Positions 47,150 to 58,769 of a DNA stretch of 64,000 nt are shown here, in pieces. The DNA is from Marsupella aquatica (lineage: Eukaryota; Marchantiophyta): contig OZ316898.1 of NCBI GenBank assembly GCA_973895155.1, positions 17,794,001-17,858,000 on the forward strand. The letters run 5' to 3'. The notes under the pieces were generated by a model, which was not told the DNA's origin, did no database searches, and saw only the letters and a list, made by a program, of their open reading frames with translations. A program made the position numbers and the translations under genes. How positions within the stretch are numbered: the first letter of the stretch is position 1; each line of letters begins with the position of its first letter.

Positions 47150-47880
47150 AGTATTCATCAGAAATGATTATGCAAATTAATATTTCATTTAGCCCCGCAA
47201 TGGAAAATTACTACAATCCCATTAACAAGAACAATGCTCCTTAAAAAACAAGATTCATAACAACATTGCTGGAAGTTGTATAGTCAGTCCACAAAGTTTC
47301 AATGCCCTAGAATCTCAACAAAATGTGTAAAAATTTGTAATCCATTTATAAAAATTGAGCTTATTTGGGCTTTAGATTTGCCCCCTAGCCTACCGGTGGG
47401 AATTGTTTCTTTTGCAGGGCTTATAAATATAAAAATATATACTTGAGGAAATTAAGTTCATTTGGTTTTTTCCCATTGAGCCAAATTACTTGAGATAGTA
47501 TATATGAGTAAAATGTGAAAGCACTCATTTTTTACTCAAAGTCTCATAAACCGTGAAGGCTGGATAAAGTATTTACATAAAAATCTAAATTATTTTATCT
47601 TTTTTATTAAGCACTTAAAAAAATGGTTAGAGTAACTATATGGAGGGGAAAGAGTATTGGGAGAATCGAGCCTTCAAGCCAAGCTCCCAATTAAAGTGCT
47701 CTGGTGTCACTGACAAAGTATCTTTATGACAAAAGTGGTGACAAAGTTAGTGAAAAGAAAATCTTTGGACACAAGTGATGGTTTGGCATTGACAGTGTAC
47801 TTTATAGATAGAAAAATAAATAGTAGTATCCATACATATTTTTATGTTTTAGTCTAGCCCATCCAAGTTTCATTTATCAC
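47150..47880. other. AT-rich spacer between MULE1 and the next element end
   Basis: No gene recognised. AT-rich sequence with short polyT tracts. Confidence 0.4.
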
Positions 47881-47884
47881 GGAC

Positions 47885-47927
47885 AACCTCTTGGTCCATC
47901 CAAGCTTTAAGTTCACCCTTTCAACTG
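47885..47927. repeat. Terminus-like sequence of another MULE
   Basis: CCATCCAAGCTTTAAGTTC, ending at 47918, is the reverse complement of a sequence starting GAACTTAAAGC and then GGATGG, matching the first 11 bases of the MULE1 TIR plus its GATGGAC core. It would be the right end of a related element. No partner end or 9-bp duplication of ACCCTTTCA was found. Confidence 0.4.
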
Positions 47928-48702
47928 AGTTTTCAAAATGGTTGGTAACCAAGTTATGCTTGCCATTTGGGAAATTTTTTTAAAGTGGAAATCTAGAGAG
48001 ATATACTTAGTGGACCTCCAAATGCAACTTTCTCTCTTAATGGACCAAAAGTTTCCCACGCCCTCCCAATGGACCCCAAAGTTTAGATTCTCTCCCAATG
48101 GACCTCCGGGCCCACTCCGTACAGGCATGTTCTTATGAAACAGCTTACCACGCAGTTCGAGTCCACTGCGTACCCTGTGGAAACCATGGTTGGTCATGTG
48201 TAGTCGGCCGTCAATAACGTCGCAGTCCACAAGCGTCGTAGCCCTGGCGGCAATCGAGCTCCGCTCAGCACCATGGCAGTTTTTGTGAATACAGTATGAC
48301 TATTGTATTCAAAACAATAATTGAACGAGTTTGCGGTGGCATTGGAGCCTTCGTGCCCGGCCTCACAGGATTTCAAAATACATTGTCACTTTAGTGTTCA
48401 AGATACAAAGGAAATAGTTTATTGGAGCTTGCAACAGCCGGCAAGCCGTACCTCCCCGAACCTCCCCGAACCTCCTTGCTTTTATGAAGACATTGTCCAT
48501 AATGTGTACAAATCTTAAAGGAATAATTTTCAAAATTCAAATGTGCCCGCCCTTTATGGAACCCTTTCGGAACCTGTTTTGTTGTCATTTGGTTTGTTTC
48601 TCGACATTTTCTCGCATTTTCTCGTGTTGTTGGTTCCGGCTCGTGTTGCTGGTTCTTATTGTTCCTGCTGTACCCGCTCGTGTTCTTGCTCGTGTTCCTG
48701 CT

Positions 48703-49263
48703 ATGTCGACCCTTGAGGATGTGCGAATTGCAATGAAGGAGCGGCCAGACAGCATCATTGGGCCAATCCCGGTATATGTTTGTAATTTTCACTCTGATTT
48801 CCCATGGCCCAGAAAGTTCACTTACAGAGGTTGCAGGCATGGCATTGGCGGTGGTTTGGTTTGTGGGAAGTCCATTGAGGCAGCGGAGCAATGCAAGCAC
48901 GACCCACTGGTAGACGGTAACAATTGTCATTTGTATAGGTTCGATATTTGCATGGTGGATGCATATGAGAACACTGGGCCATTCAAGGCCACTATCTTTC
49001 AAGCTGCACGAGAGCTTGTGGACATGACTGCTGATGAATTTGCAGAGTATGGTACCATTCGCCAACTTGAAACAATGCACCAGCAAATTTCTCAGATCCC
49101 ATACTGTCTAGTGTGGATTAAGGCAGGACGACACTCTGCTGTTGTGAATAAGCTTGTTGTTGAGATGTGGCGATGCCCTCCTAGTCGTGCCCCTGTGAGA
49201 ACAAGAGTTGAGAAAGTGATCAGCAGAAGCAATCTTGTGGATGCTGATGTCCTTATGCAGTAG
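48703..49263 (+). CDS. RPA C-terminal OB-fold-like protein (MULE2 accessory gene)
   Basis: Single ORF of 186 aa from the ATG at 48703. The upstream in-frame extension is a CTCGTGTT-rich leader and is taken as 5' UTR. After a short N-terminus comes WPRKFTYRGCRHGIGGGLVC, then a Cys/His cluster and LYRFDICMVDA, ATIFQAARELVDMTADEFAE and YCLVWIKAGRHS. These elements match the RPA1 C-terminal OB-fold (zinc ribbon within the barrel, followed by the A-F-A--L-G-(S/T)A-E pattern). The predicted role is single-strand DNA binding. It lies in a block with a basic multi-exon gene, on the strand opposite the transposase at 54375-57105. A homologous ORF occupies the same relative place in MULE1. Confidence 0.6.
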   Translation: MSTLEDVRIAMKERPDSIIGPIPVYVCNFHSDFPWPRKFTYRGCRHGIGGGLVCGKSIEAAEQCKHDPLVDGNNCHLYRFDICMVDAYENTGPFKATIFQAARELVDMTADEFAEYGTIRQLETMHQQISQIPYCLVWIKAGRHSAVVNKLVVEMWRCPPSRAPVRTRVEKVISRSNLVDADVLMQ

Positions 49264-50125
49264 TTGGAGGTGACTGCAGCAATGATTTCAAAGTTTTGCT
49301 TGTCCACCATCGAATCCGCCGAAGACTCGAAAGGCAAATGATAGGGATGTTGTGTCATGCAGAATACGTTTTGGTTGTTGTATTCTTGTTATTTCTTGAA
49401 GAGATTGGTGGTTTGGTAAGATGATTTAGTGTCATTTAGCATTCTCCGTAGCTTCAATGATGAACAATTCGCATTTCAGATGAGTATTGGGGGAGCCCTT
49501 CAGTTGCATAATTTTGAAAACCTGTATTGTGTAATGGGTATTTTCTCTTGCGTTATGAATAGAATACAACATTGTTTATGTATTCTCTGATCTATCTATT
49601 ATGTAACACGTTGCAACATTCTTTTGTATGTTGAGAATACAACACAGAATACTACATGGTGTATGTATACTTTGAATTCTATTTCATGTAACACGTCTAG
49701 GTTGCGCCTGCTTTGCTACTTCATTGCTAGGGTTTAGGGTGCACAATCAGTTGCGCGTATGCCTTATCTTTGGCGAGGGTTTAGGATTTTAGAGAGATGG
49801 CGGCCGATGAGCGAGGAGGATTGTTTTAGGGAGGGATTCCACTATTGGAGCTCGCAAATCGATCTATCGAAGGCCTGATGTGCTGGTGAAGGGGGATTGC
49901 GCGCGATTGGGAGCGATCGATTTAGGGAGCTGGTCATGGGGGACTGCGCGCGATTGGGAGTGAGTGAGTATAGAGCGATTCAGGGAGCTGGTGCTGGTGA
50001 AGGGGGATTGTGAAATCACTTGGGATTGCCTATCGGGTGATTGGAGTGACTGTCGAGCGATTCAGGGAGATCAAGGAGTGAACGTTGGGCAGGTCGGTTG
50101 GGTTTTGAACCCAACCAAGGTAGTC

Positions 50126-53060
50126 ATGGTGCCCCATGCCAAGAAACTAACATTGGCAAAGGAGGGACAGCATTTTCGATACCGTGTAGGCGAGCAGGGG
50201 AACCACGTATTCAAGTGTATATGCGCCGGTCATGCTCCTCGCGGTTTCTCTTCGTTCAAGTCATTTCAGACTCACTTGAGCACCAAGCATGGCCGAAAAC
50301 TCCCTGCTGATTTGTTGGAGCCAGGCCTGCCTTGGTTGAGTTCAAAACTCAACACCTCTCGTCCCGCCAAGAAACCACGAAAATGCAGCAACAACAGTGG
50401 TAAGAAGACGGAAGGTGCATCATGGATTCGATTACGGTCGACTGCCAAGCTAAGATGGAAAATGACGAAGCAGCGCAAAAAGAATCAACTGAAGGTGGAC
50501 TATTGCGTTTCAGTTCTGGGGAAGAAGCAGCCATCGGTTCCATCAAAATCGGTGCTTGTTCGTCTCATTAAGGTCTACCACATTCGTCCGAAGGAGAAGA
50601 GTGGCTGGGGCTGCTTGGTAGACGATAGTTTCTTTGAGATGTTACAGGAGCATGTCAGCTCTGCTCCTATCACCAATGCTGTGTATCACTGGGCCGAGCA
50701 TGTGCAACAATTGCCTGCTCAGTTGCCTGTGGATCGAAAGTTGCATGCTTTGCAGGTTGATTGTCGACTATTACAGGTACTTTTTCCGCTGAGAGATGTC
50801 CTTGCCTAGTCTGTCCAACCTTCAGCAGGTGAGGAGAGTAGAGAACTCATTGTTGCAGACGCCTTGGAGTTTTTGAGGAAGAAAAGGGAAAGTCTGTTGT
50901 GGAAAGTCGGAGCAAAAGAAATCGATTTTGACCATGCCTATCCAGACTATGTGAAGTGGAAAAAGGAGCAGAAGCATCTGTCAATTGCCACAGCCGGTCG
51001 AAATTGTGTGAAAGATTACACAAGTGATGGCATGTCACAAGAAGAAGCTGAGGCAGCGGTACGTAACACAATCATTTTACTTGCCTTTGCATTGTTGTGT
51101 ATACTTCGCGCACAATGTTTACACCAATTTTCATATTGCAGGCTGGAGTTCACGAAGTGTGGGTTGATACCTCAGATGAGGAGGGGTACGAGCCCACCCC
51201 TGACAAGTGGGGATTAGATTATCATGAGTCCTCTGATGAAGAAGACGCAGCAGAGGTATAGTTCCTCTTCCCCTTCTGCCAATGATTTTTTCTGAATCTG
51301 CATAGTTTGACAACATTGACCGGAATGTCTACGAAACTTTAGGTTCCTTTGAATGACGAAGCTCAAGCCAAAGAATCAGGGAAGAAAGGAAAGCCACGCA
51401 GGAAGCCAAATGAACCCAAGAAGCAGCCTCCACAGAAAATTACGCCTCCTGTTGACACTCAGGAAGCCGATGAGGTAAATTTGCACTTCCAATGTAATTA
51501 TCCCATTTGTATACCATGATATCAATGTATGCACGATGGTTTAGTGCTCTTAGCCCGAGTATTGCTTTTTCAGGTTCCTCCCAACAAAGGAGCCGAAGCC
51601 AACCAATCAAAGCGGAAAACAAAAAGAACCAAGAAATCTGTAGAGCCACCACCGAACGGCAACACCACCCTTCCCGTAGATTCTCAGCAAGCTGACCAGG
51701 TAACGTTTACAGATGAAAGTTCTTTGCAAAATGTGTAAACAGTGTGGAGAACGTTTCCTGTTTTATCAACACTGCAAGTTCAAGAGTAGGACATTATGTT
51801 GAATACCATGATGTTAATGTATACTCACTGTTTGAATGCGCCTGTACCCCGAGTACTGCATTTTAGGATCCTAAATCCCATGAAGGACCTACACCCGAAC
51901 AATCTGTAGAGCCACCACCGAACGGAAACACCACCCTTCCCGTAGATTCTCAGCAAGCTGACCAGGTAACGTTTACAAATGAAAGTTCTTTGCAAAATGT
52001 GTAAATAGTGTGGAGAACGTTTCCTGTTTTATCAACACTGCAAGTTCAAGAGTAGGACATTATGTTGAATACCATGATGTTAATGTATACTCACTGTTTG
52101 AATGCGCCTGTACTCCGAGTACTGCATTTTAGGTTCCTGAATCCCATGAAGGACCTACACCCGAACAATCTAAGAGGAAATCAAAGAGAACCAAAAAATC
52201 TGTACAACCACAGAAGCCCGCGCCTGAGGTAAGCGTGTTTTCAATAGGCCAAGGAGGAACATTCCAACGTAGACAGTGGTAAAAATGTATTCTATGTGTA
52301 CTTATTTGATTTAAACATGCAATCACCTTAGTTTGCAATGACAGGGACCAAAGGAAGGAGAGCAAGCAATGGCACCCCCGGAGACAGAAAAAAGTGAACC
52401 TAGACGTTCAAAGAGGAAGCAAACAACTGCTCCCACCGAAGAGAAAATTGCCCAAACAAAAAGAAAGACCAGAACTAAAACCAAGGTAAGTACAAATCAT
52501 TGTGTACTATGTGCCCATATTGTATAGGGACTAAACACATGATTCGCTTGATACTGATTTCAGCCTTACAATTGCAGGATTCATCTAAACAAGTCCAAGA
52601 TGTCAATGCACAACCAACACCAGAGGGAGGCAACACTATTGAAACTCAGGGTACTGCCCTTCCACCGAATGTGTCTGCAATCCCATCAGGAGAGGTGACT
52701 GCACCGGTAGGGAGCACACCTTATGTAATTGACTTTGGTGGCATGATTGATTGGTAAGATGTGTTTCTTTGCTGATTGCTTTCATATGTGAATTTGCAGG
52801 AGTACCAGAAACCACCTGATGTGCAACCAGACCCATATGCAAGTAGACGTCGGAGAAAATTGACAGTTCGTGGGCCATTGGGCAAGGCGCAAAGTGAATT
52901 TGTAATCCCGGGGTCTGTACCACAAGAGGTCACTATGCAGGAGGATGATATTTTGGATTCCTTGCACGCATCACAAATTCTCCAAGATTGTAGCCAGGCT
53001 GATGTTACCTCTTTTCACAAGGCAATCGATAAAATGATTAATAATGTGGATGAAGTTTAG
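50126..53060 (+). CDS. Basic, repeat-exon nuclear-type protein with C2H2-like finger (MULE2 accessory gene)
   Basis: The proposed exons are 50126-50776, about 50828-51058, 51142-51255, 51343-51474, 51574-51699, 51867-51965, 52133-52228, 52345-52485, 52578-52694 and 52800-53060. From exon 2 on every intron is phase 0 with GT-AG ends. The junction of exons 1 and 2 does not keep frame with the sites I see, so a frameshift or missed site is possible. Exon 1 has a C2H2-like segment (FKCICAGHAPRGFSSFKSFQ then THLSTKHG) and basic stretches. Middle exons are Lys/Pro-rich (SKRKTKRTKKS, SKRKSKRTKKS, KRKTRTKTK) and resemble nuclear targeting or DNA-binding tails. Exons 5-7 derive from duplication. The last exon ends HKAIDKMINNVDEV-stop. 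Family not recognised; it occupies the place of a second gene in a MuDR-like element. ATG 50126 is the first in frame after a stop. Confidence 0.6.
51640..52171. repeat. Tandem exon-intron duplication, 266 bp x2
   Basis: Units 51640-51905 and 51906-52171 are almost identical (GTAGAGCCACCACCGAACGG ... ACACCCGAACAATCT). Each carries an exon end, donor, whole intron, acceptor and next exon start. Because the introns are phase 0, the duplication added one whole exon without shifting frame. Confidence 0.92.
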
Positions 53061-53269
53061 GGTACAATTAGCAATATCTGAGGGATAGTCTAGGGTACCT
53101 AGCCCTGTTTTGTCACCAATGTGTTCATGATAATAAATATGAAATGTTCCTGCATTTCTTGCTCTCTTTGAAGACTATATAACATGATCTGTTCCAAAAA
53201 TGGTCATAGTAGATCTATGGCTGGGATACAATATGTATGTTGTATTCACATTTTCTCTGACTTTACGAC

Positions 53270-54235
53270 GAAGACGCCCCACTGTCAAATCCTTCCCACT
53301 GACTAAGGCGCCCAAATGGACAAAAACTACGAAATTTGAACACAGAAAACCCTTTTTCATGTATACGATCTGGACGATGTATTCAGATTTCACACTTGGA
53401 AAAAAAATGTCCCTCCGACTTTACGAACACGCCCTCCGCCGAAGCCTGCCCAAATGGACAAAACCTATGGAGTCTCAACATAGAGATACATATTTCATGT
53501 ACACACTTTGGACATTGTATTCAGATTTCACACTTGGAAGCAAAAAATTGTCCCTCCGACTTTACGAACACGCCCTCCGCCGATGCCTGCCCAAATGGAC
53601 AAAACCTATGGAGTCTCAATATAGAAATACATGTATACACTTTGGACATTGTATTCATATCACACTTGGAAATAAAAATTGTCCCTCCGACTTTCCGAAC
53701 ACGGCCTCCGCCGAAGCCTGCCCAAATGGACAAAACCTATGGAGTCTCAACATAGAAATACATTTTTCATGTATACACTTTGGACATTGTATTCATATCA
53801 CACTTGGAAATAAAAATTGTCCCTCCGACTTTCCGAACACGGCCTCCGCCGAAGCCTGCCCAAATGGACAAAACCTATGGAGTCTCAACATAGAAATACA
53901 TTTTTCATGTATACACTTTGGACATTGTATTCAGATTTCACACTTGGAAAAAAAATTGTCCCTAGCCCTCCGACTTTACGAACACGGCCTCCGCCAAAGC
54001 CTGCCCAAATGGACAAAACCTATGGAGTTTCAACATAGAAATACCTTTTTCATGTATACACTTTTCACGTTGTATTCATAATTCACAGTTACAAAAAAAT
54101 TCATTCACTTGAACTTTACAAAGACAGTCGGGCCTAAATGGAAAAAAGCATGTCATATTCAACACTTTAATAATCATACAGCACATGCACCATGGAAGGC
54201 GTACTCAGACCTAACAAATGCAAATAAAAGGCTTC
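53270..54235. repeat. Minisatellite, about 131-145-bp units, 5 clear plus 2 diverged copies
   Basis: AAACCTATGGAGT marks units at 53461, 53602, 53733, 53871 and 54016. Each has CTCCGACTTT(A/C)CGAACAC, GCCTGCCCAAATGGACAAAA and ATGTATACACTTTGGACATT then GTATTCA. A diverged copy precedes (about 53270-53400) and another follows (about 54105-54230). It lies between two convergent genes. An ORF (53200-54081) stays open through it, switching repeat frame twice. Confidence 0.88.
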
Positions 54236-54374
54236 ACTCCTCATTGGATGGAATACAACATCCACTTTGTAACAATTTGAACTCATTCAAGGTAGTGTTT
54301 AGGTCCATGCACAAATGTGCCCTACTACCATCTAACTTCCCAATATAGTGAATAGTAGACTGTGATGTATATGT

Positions 54375-57105
54375 CTATTCTATGATATCTACTTCATGAG
54401 GTAGCCCAAAATAAGGGCAATTATCAGCAGCTTCTTCAGCAAGTTCAGTGATGCGCCGCGCCCACTCATAATCCAAGGAGTTTTGAATGCGTGGATTGGA
54501 AGGCATAGTACCACTGCCTATTGTTGGTGCTCCAACGGTGACAAGCCACTCACTTTCTCCAGCATTGTTCACATTGTCATGCTCTTCCCCTTCCACCTGC
54601 GCATTACAATAACACTAGAATAAGTAAACAAATTCTTATGAAACTAGGACTTTTATATGGACCATCTTTGTCTTGCAACATTATAATATTTGGTACCTGC
54701 TCATCATCTTCAGTTGCTTGGGCAACTGAAACTTCTTTGCAAGATCGTTTGTTGTGGCCAACCTTTCCGCACCTGCTGCACTTACACTTTACATTACCCC
54801 GCTTCCTTTTCTTAGGTAGGATCTCAACCATTGGGAGGCCACTCGCAGAGTTTGCACCTGGAAACGGAATGCCTCTCTCATTGTCATCATCCATTGGATA
54901 TCTGAGACACAGCCTTCCTGTTGGATCAAGATGGAGGTCCTCCCCATTCCCTAAAGCCCTGGAACGAGTTTCCCCATGAATTCTTACCATTCGATGTCGC
55001 CCATTCACTATAGCAGGCTCTGGAGCATGACAACTTAAGCTCAATGGAAGGTGAGTGGAAACAAAGCTAGGTAATACACCATCATAAAGTAAAACCAAAG
55101 ACTGTGTCCGCCAGCATTTATGAAAATGCCTAGCCGGATTCTTTCCTGTTTCATCATCCCATGCCAGCATATGTTGGCATGGCCAAACCATCTCCTGCAG
55201 CTCCATGCAAGTGCACTTTGGTTTTGGTGATAAAGTGACAAGATACTCCTCACTCCCTGTTGTAGTCTGAATTTTGGCACTGGATTGACCATCACTGAAT
55301 ACCTGTAGCATGAGAGTATGAAATATGAAGCGTGAGACAATCCATCCTCCACATGTGGTCAAAATGTTTGTTACAAAAGGAAAAGAAAGAGCCAATTTGC
55401 ACCTGGAATTGTTGGAAGTTCTGCAAGTTGGTATTGTATCGTAGTTGTGCTGGTTTTGACAGTGATTCTTGTCTGCATGCAACCTCTATTCTCCTGTCTT
55501 TAAACTTTTGTTGAATGTACACCCAAAGAGCCACCAACAACTTTCCAGGTGCTAGCAGACGGAATGGTAATAATCCAGAATTTGCTTGCTCGGCTGGATT
55601 ACTTGTGACCTTACCCATGCGAGGGAGTGGGAATGCATGCTTGGCATAACATTTCACATCCAAACCGCGGATGTAATGTGCTGCATCAACTCCCTTGCCG
55701 ACTATCAATGAACCAGACAGTCGATCTAGCACAGACTCATATCTGAATTGAAAGAGACAGAATACATGAGTGACAATGTTTATAGAGACAGAATACATCA
55801 AGCACAATGTCAAAATATATAGAATACATCAAGCACAATGTCTGAATAGGCAAATTGCTTTCATATTGGTCCTAGTGAGTGTATTTACTTACTGGTGCAC
55901 ATCATTGGCATAGACACATCCGTAGAAGAATTCACTTGCTGTTCTACCATGCCTGGTCTTCACGTTTGCCCTCAAATGATTTGCGCACTGTGCATGGATC
56001 TTTCCTACTGTCCAAAAATAATAAATTAGATTTTGTACTCCAGTTAGCACAGTATCATCATAACTCTCAAATTTGACAGAATTAAGCAATCTAAGTGTGG
56101 AAGGGTGTTACCTGGTCAAATCTGACTTACAGCAGCAGTGAGACCCTTTTGACGATCTGACATGATGACAATGTCTTCACTACCAATGCCATATACAACT
56201 CTGTCCATTAATTCTAGAAACCAAAGCCAGTTCTCTGTGTTTTCAACTGGTGCTACTCCATAGCAAAGTATGACACCGTTTGAGTTCCCATCCAGGCATG
56301 TAGCTAAAAATAGTTGAGTTGGATATTTTCTATTCTTGGTGTGACAAGCATCTAAACTAACCATCGGCTGAGTATAGTTAAGTGCTTTCCTGGTGGCAGA
56401 TGGACATATGAATGCTCTGCAAAAAATGGTGGAGTCCTCCATAGTGCACCAATGTGCAACACAGCCAGGGTCTGTCTCCCGAATCCTGTCAATCAATGCT
56501 GGGATCATCTGAAAAGATGATTTCTGTGAGCCAGCGGTCCAATGCCCTACAAGATCTTTGCCCCGCCACATTTGCTGGTAGTTACTTCCTCGCTTGTAGT
56601 CACCTTGGAAACCAGACAGCAATTCCTTCACAGGCATTTTCAGATTTCTGATGATTCTTGGAGCCAATGTTACCCCCAACCATGCAGACTTGTGAGTAGG
56701 AGCTCTCCACTTGTGAATGTGAGCAGCACAAGTATGTGTTAGTTCACATACAGTGATAATATGACCCCCACCCTTCACTCTACTGCAACATACTCTGAAA
56801 GAACATTCATCCTCTGAGTAAAGCAAGTCTTCTGGTCCTGGTGGAGAGGGCTTAGATCTGGACAATTGTCCACAAGCTCCAGTTGCAGATGGCTTCCTAG
56901 TTTTCTGTTGACCAGGTTTATGTGGGTGTTGCGAACCAGGTAACCAAACGCTAGTGTGTTGGACTATGGACTTTGGTCTGTTGTGCACAACTCTTCCTTG
57001 TGTAGACAAAACAGTATTTATGTGCACAGTTTGTTGTACAGATATAGGTGCATTTTGGTGCACGGATTGTTGTGTAGACAATTGTCGTATAGTGCTAAGT
57101 ATCAA
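54375..57105 (-). pseudogene. MULE2 transposase (mudrA-like), one in-frame stop
   Basis: Minus-strand exons are about 57105-56116, about 56020-55890, about 55742-55403, 55302 to about 54697, and about 54600-54375. The N-terminal region contains CSFRVCCSRVKGGGHIITVC. The DDE core shows SLDACHTKNRKYPTQLFLAT (first Asp) and IVIMSDRQKGLTAAV (second Asp). Later come HAQCANHLRANVKTRHGRTA, SNPAEQANSG, a SWIM finger (CTCMELQEMVWPCQHML) and a zinc knuckle (CSRCGKVGHNKRSC). It ends with an acidic tail (EEAADNCPYFGLPHEVDIIE). TGA at 56116-56118 falls after AVSQI, where the related MULE1 protein has Trp, so the frame may be broken; a GTAAGT donor just upstream could bypass it. The MULE1 transposase is clearly related but diverged. 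The MULE2 right end seems hidden by the retrotransposon beyond about 57.1 kb. Confidence 0.82.
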
Positions 57106-57109
57106 AAGT

Positions 57110-58325
57110 GACTCTTCTCACCTAAAACCAGGGTTTCGATCCCTTAAAGAACAGATTTCAGAATGAATTGTATAACTTTTATCTCTCGGATTGATTTAGA
57201 GCCCTGAACTCTATGTTGAATTCACTTTTCAACGAAAAAAATCAAATAAACAAACCACCAAGTAACTGAACTTCAGATTTATGAATCAAAGAAGAAATAA
57301 GTAAGAATTTAGAGACTACAAGCTGCTACTGCCACTCCTTCAGAAAGGATTTGGGCTCAGTATAGACATGAAATCTGTCTCATAATTCATCAATCTCACA
57401 TTTCAAAACACCAAGGTTAATGATAATGGAATTCTCAATCTGATAAACTAGAAGCTTTCTGGTTGCAAATGAATGATATGATTTAAAATGCCGTCAACAT
57501 GGTTTGACGTCAGCGATGCGCAATTCAGTCAAACTCTAAACCATATTCCAGAATCAAAACAATGGTACTAACTATTCTGAGAATCAGAATTTACTTCTCA
57601 TTTATCAACAACTAATCTTGAATTGGCTAGCGAATCTTGACTTCACAAGTAAGCCTAGCAGTGAATTCAATTGGAGTATCAGAAGTCTGCAACTGAATTC
57701 AATCACCACAGGAATTTCTTGAATTCAATCTCAACTTCAATCAATACGGCTTTACTTCCATACAAAACACTCACAGCATGCCTTGTTACAATGGAAGGAG
57801 GAGAAAACTATTCAGAAGACTTAATTCTGAATAGAGTATTAAGTCTATTTCTCTCTCCGAAAATGAGCACTCTACTCTGTCTTATAAGTGCTGGAATCCA
57901 AAAATGGAGGAGGCAAGAACAGTCGTGCCTTTCCAAGTTTAAAACTAAACAAGGGAGAAGTATAGCATAAGTACTGCCAGGATGGCAAAATACTACTCTA
58001 CTAGTAATCTACTTCAAAAAACTAAGTCTAAGTGTCGAGTGGACGCTGCTAGAAGCGTCTTAAGAAAACCAACGGACGCTGCTCACAGCGTCGTGTGTTG
58101 AAGCGGACGCTTTGCACCGCGTCGGTCGAAATTCTCATAGAGTCTTGGTGGCGGTGGGGCAAAGTACACTAGGAATCGTCAGGAAAGCCGGAGATGTCAA
58201 ATATTTCAATAAGTGTCTAGAACAAGTAAATGGTGGCCAGGAGGCGTCTAAAGTGTAAGTAAATCTTGAGATATGCCAAAAATAAACAAGTTTCCAGAAA
58301 AAATTGCAGGGACACCCATACCATA
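57110..58325 (-). mobile_element. Probable 3' LTR of the gypsy element
   Basis: It lies directly downstream (minus strand) of the polypurine tract at 58325-58341 and has no coding capacity. It contains a TATA-like CTTATAAG at 57881-57888, typical of a U3/R border, and three hairpins at 58041-58123. Both ends are uncertain and no second LTR is in the window, so its identity as an LTR is inferred. Confidence 0.45.
58036..58125. repeat. Hairpin array GGACGC...GCGTC (3 copies)
   Basis: Quasi-palindromes at 58041-58059 (GGACGCTGCTAGAAGCGTC), 58074-58092 (GGACGCTGCTCACAGCGTC) and 58105-58123 (GGACGCTTTGCACCGCGTC) are spaced about 32 bp apart. They match a second array at 61480-61605. Confidence 0.85.
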
Positions 58326-58341
58326 TAGCCCTCCACTTAAA
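58325..58341 (-). other. Polypurine tract, copy 1
   Basis: The minus strand reads TTTAAGTGGAGGGC, a plausible plus-strand primer site, 54 bp after the stop of the retropepsin ORF. The same 14 bases occur at 61691-61706. Confidence 0.65.
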
Positions 58342-58394
58342 TTTCGCCGTGTCAGCACAAGAGAACTATGCTCTGATTAAAGAGCAGGGCGGGC

Positions 58395-58769
58395 TTATTC
58401 AGCAAATTCTTCTGGTTTCGGAATCCAAGTGGTACTCAAAATCATTGATGGAATTAAAGTGATATCCGGATCCATAATATGAAAGTCTAGTTCATGAAAT
58501 TCCTCTCCAATTTGTAATGGGACTCTTTTAACTCTTCCCCAAAGCTGTATGATTTGTCCATTGACGAACATCTGAGCAGTTATGGGCTGTAGTTCTTGGC
58601 GAACAAATTGCTGGAACAGTCCGTGTGAGAGTAAGTTTATTCTAGAGCCTGGATCAATAGCAACGTTTTGAATAACATGTCCTTCCAACACAATCCGTCC
58701 AGCAAATGATTGTTGATATGCACAGAGTAAAGGACTGCGAGAATCCATAGGAGCGTTGATGTCCCACAT
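58395..58769 (-). CDS. Retropepsin-like aspartic protease domain
   Basis: Minus-strand ORF, about 124 codons. It has VIQNVAIDPGSRINLLSHGL, matching the active-site region of gypsy aspartic proteases (D-(T/S/P)-G-(S/A) followed by (I/V)N(L/F)(L/I)S), with Pro in the second place as in many plant RVP_2 domains. It is followed by beta-rich sequence FVNGQIIQLWGRVKRVPLQI and a second hydrophobic segment (LIPSMILSTTWI) near the position of the second flap and psi loop. In standard gypsy elements this domain precedes RT; here it lies 3' of integrase, immediately before a polypurine tract. Confidence 0.7.
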   Translation of the reverse strand: MWDINAPMDSRSPLLCAYQQSFAGRIVLEGHVIQNVAIDPGSRINLLSHGLFQQFVRQELQPITAQMFVNGQIIQLWGRVKRVPLQIGEEFHELDFHIMDPDITLIPSMILSTTWIPKPEEFAE

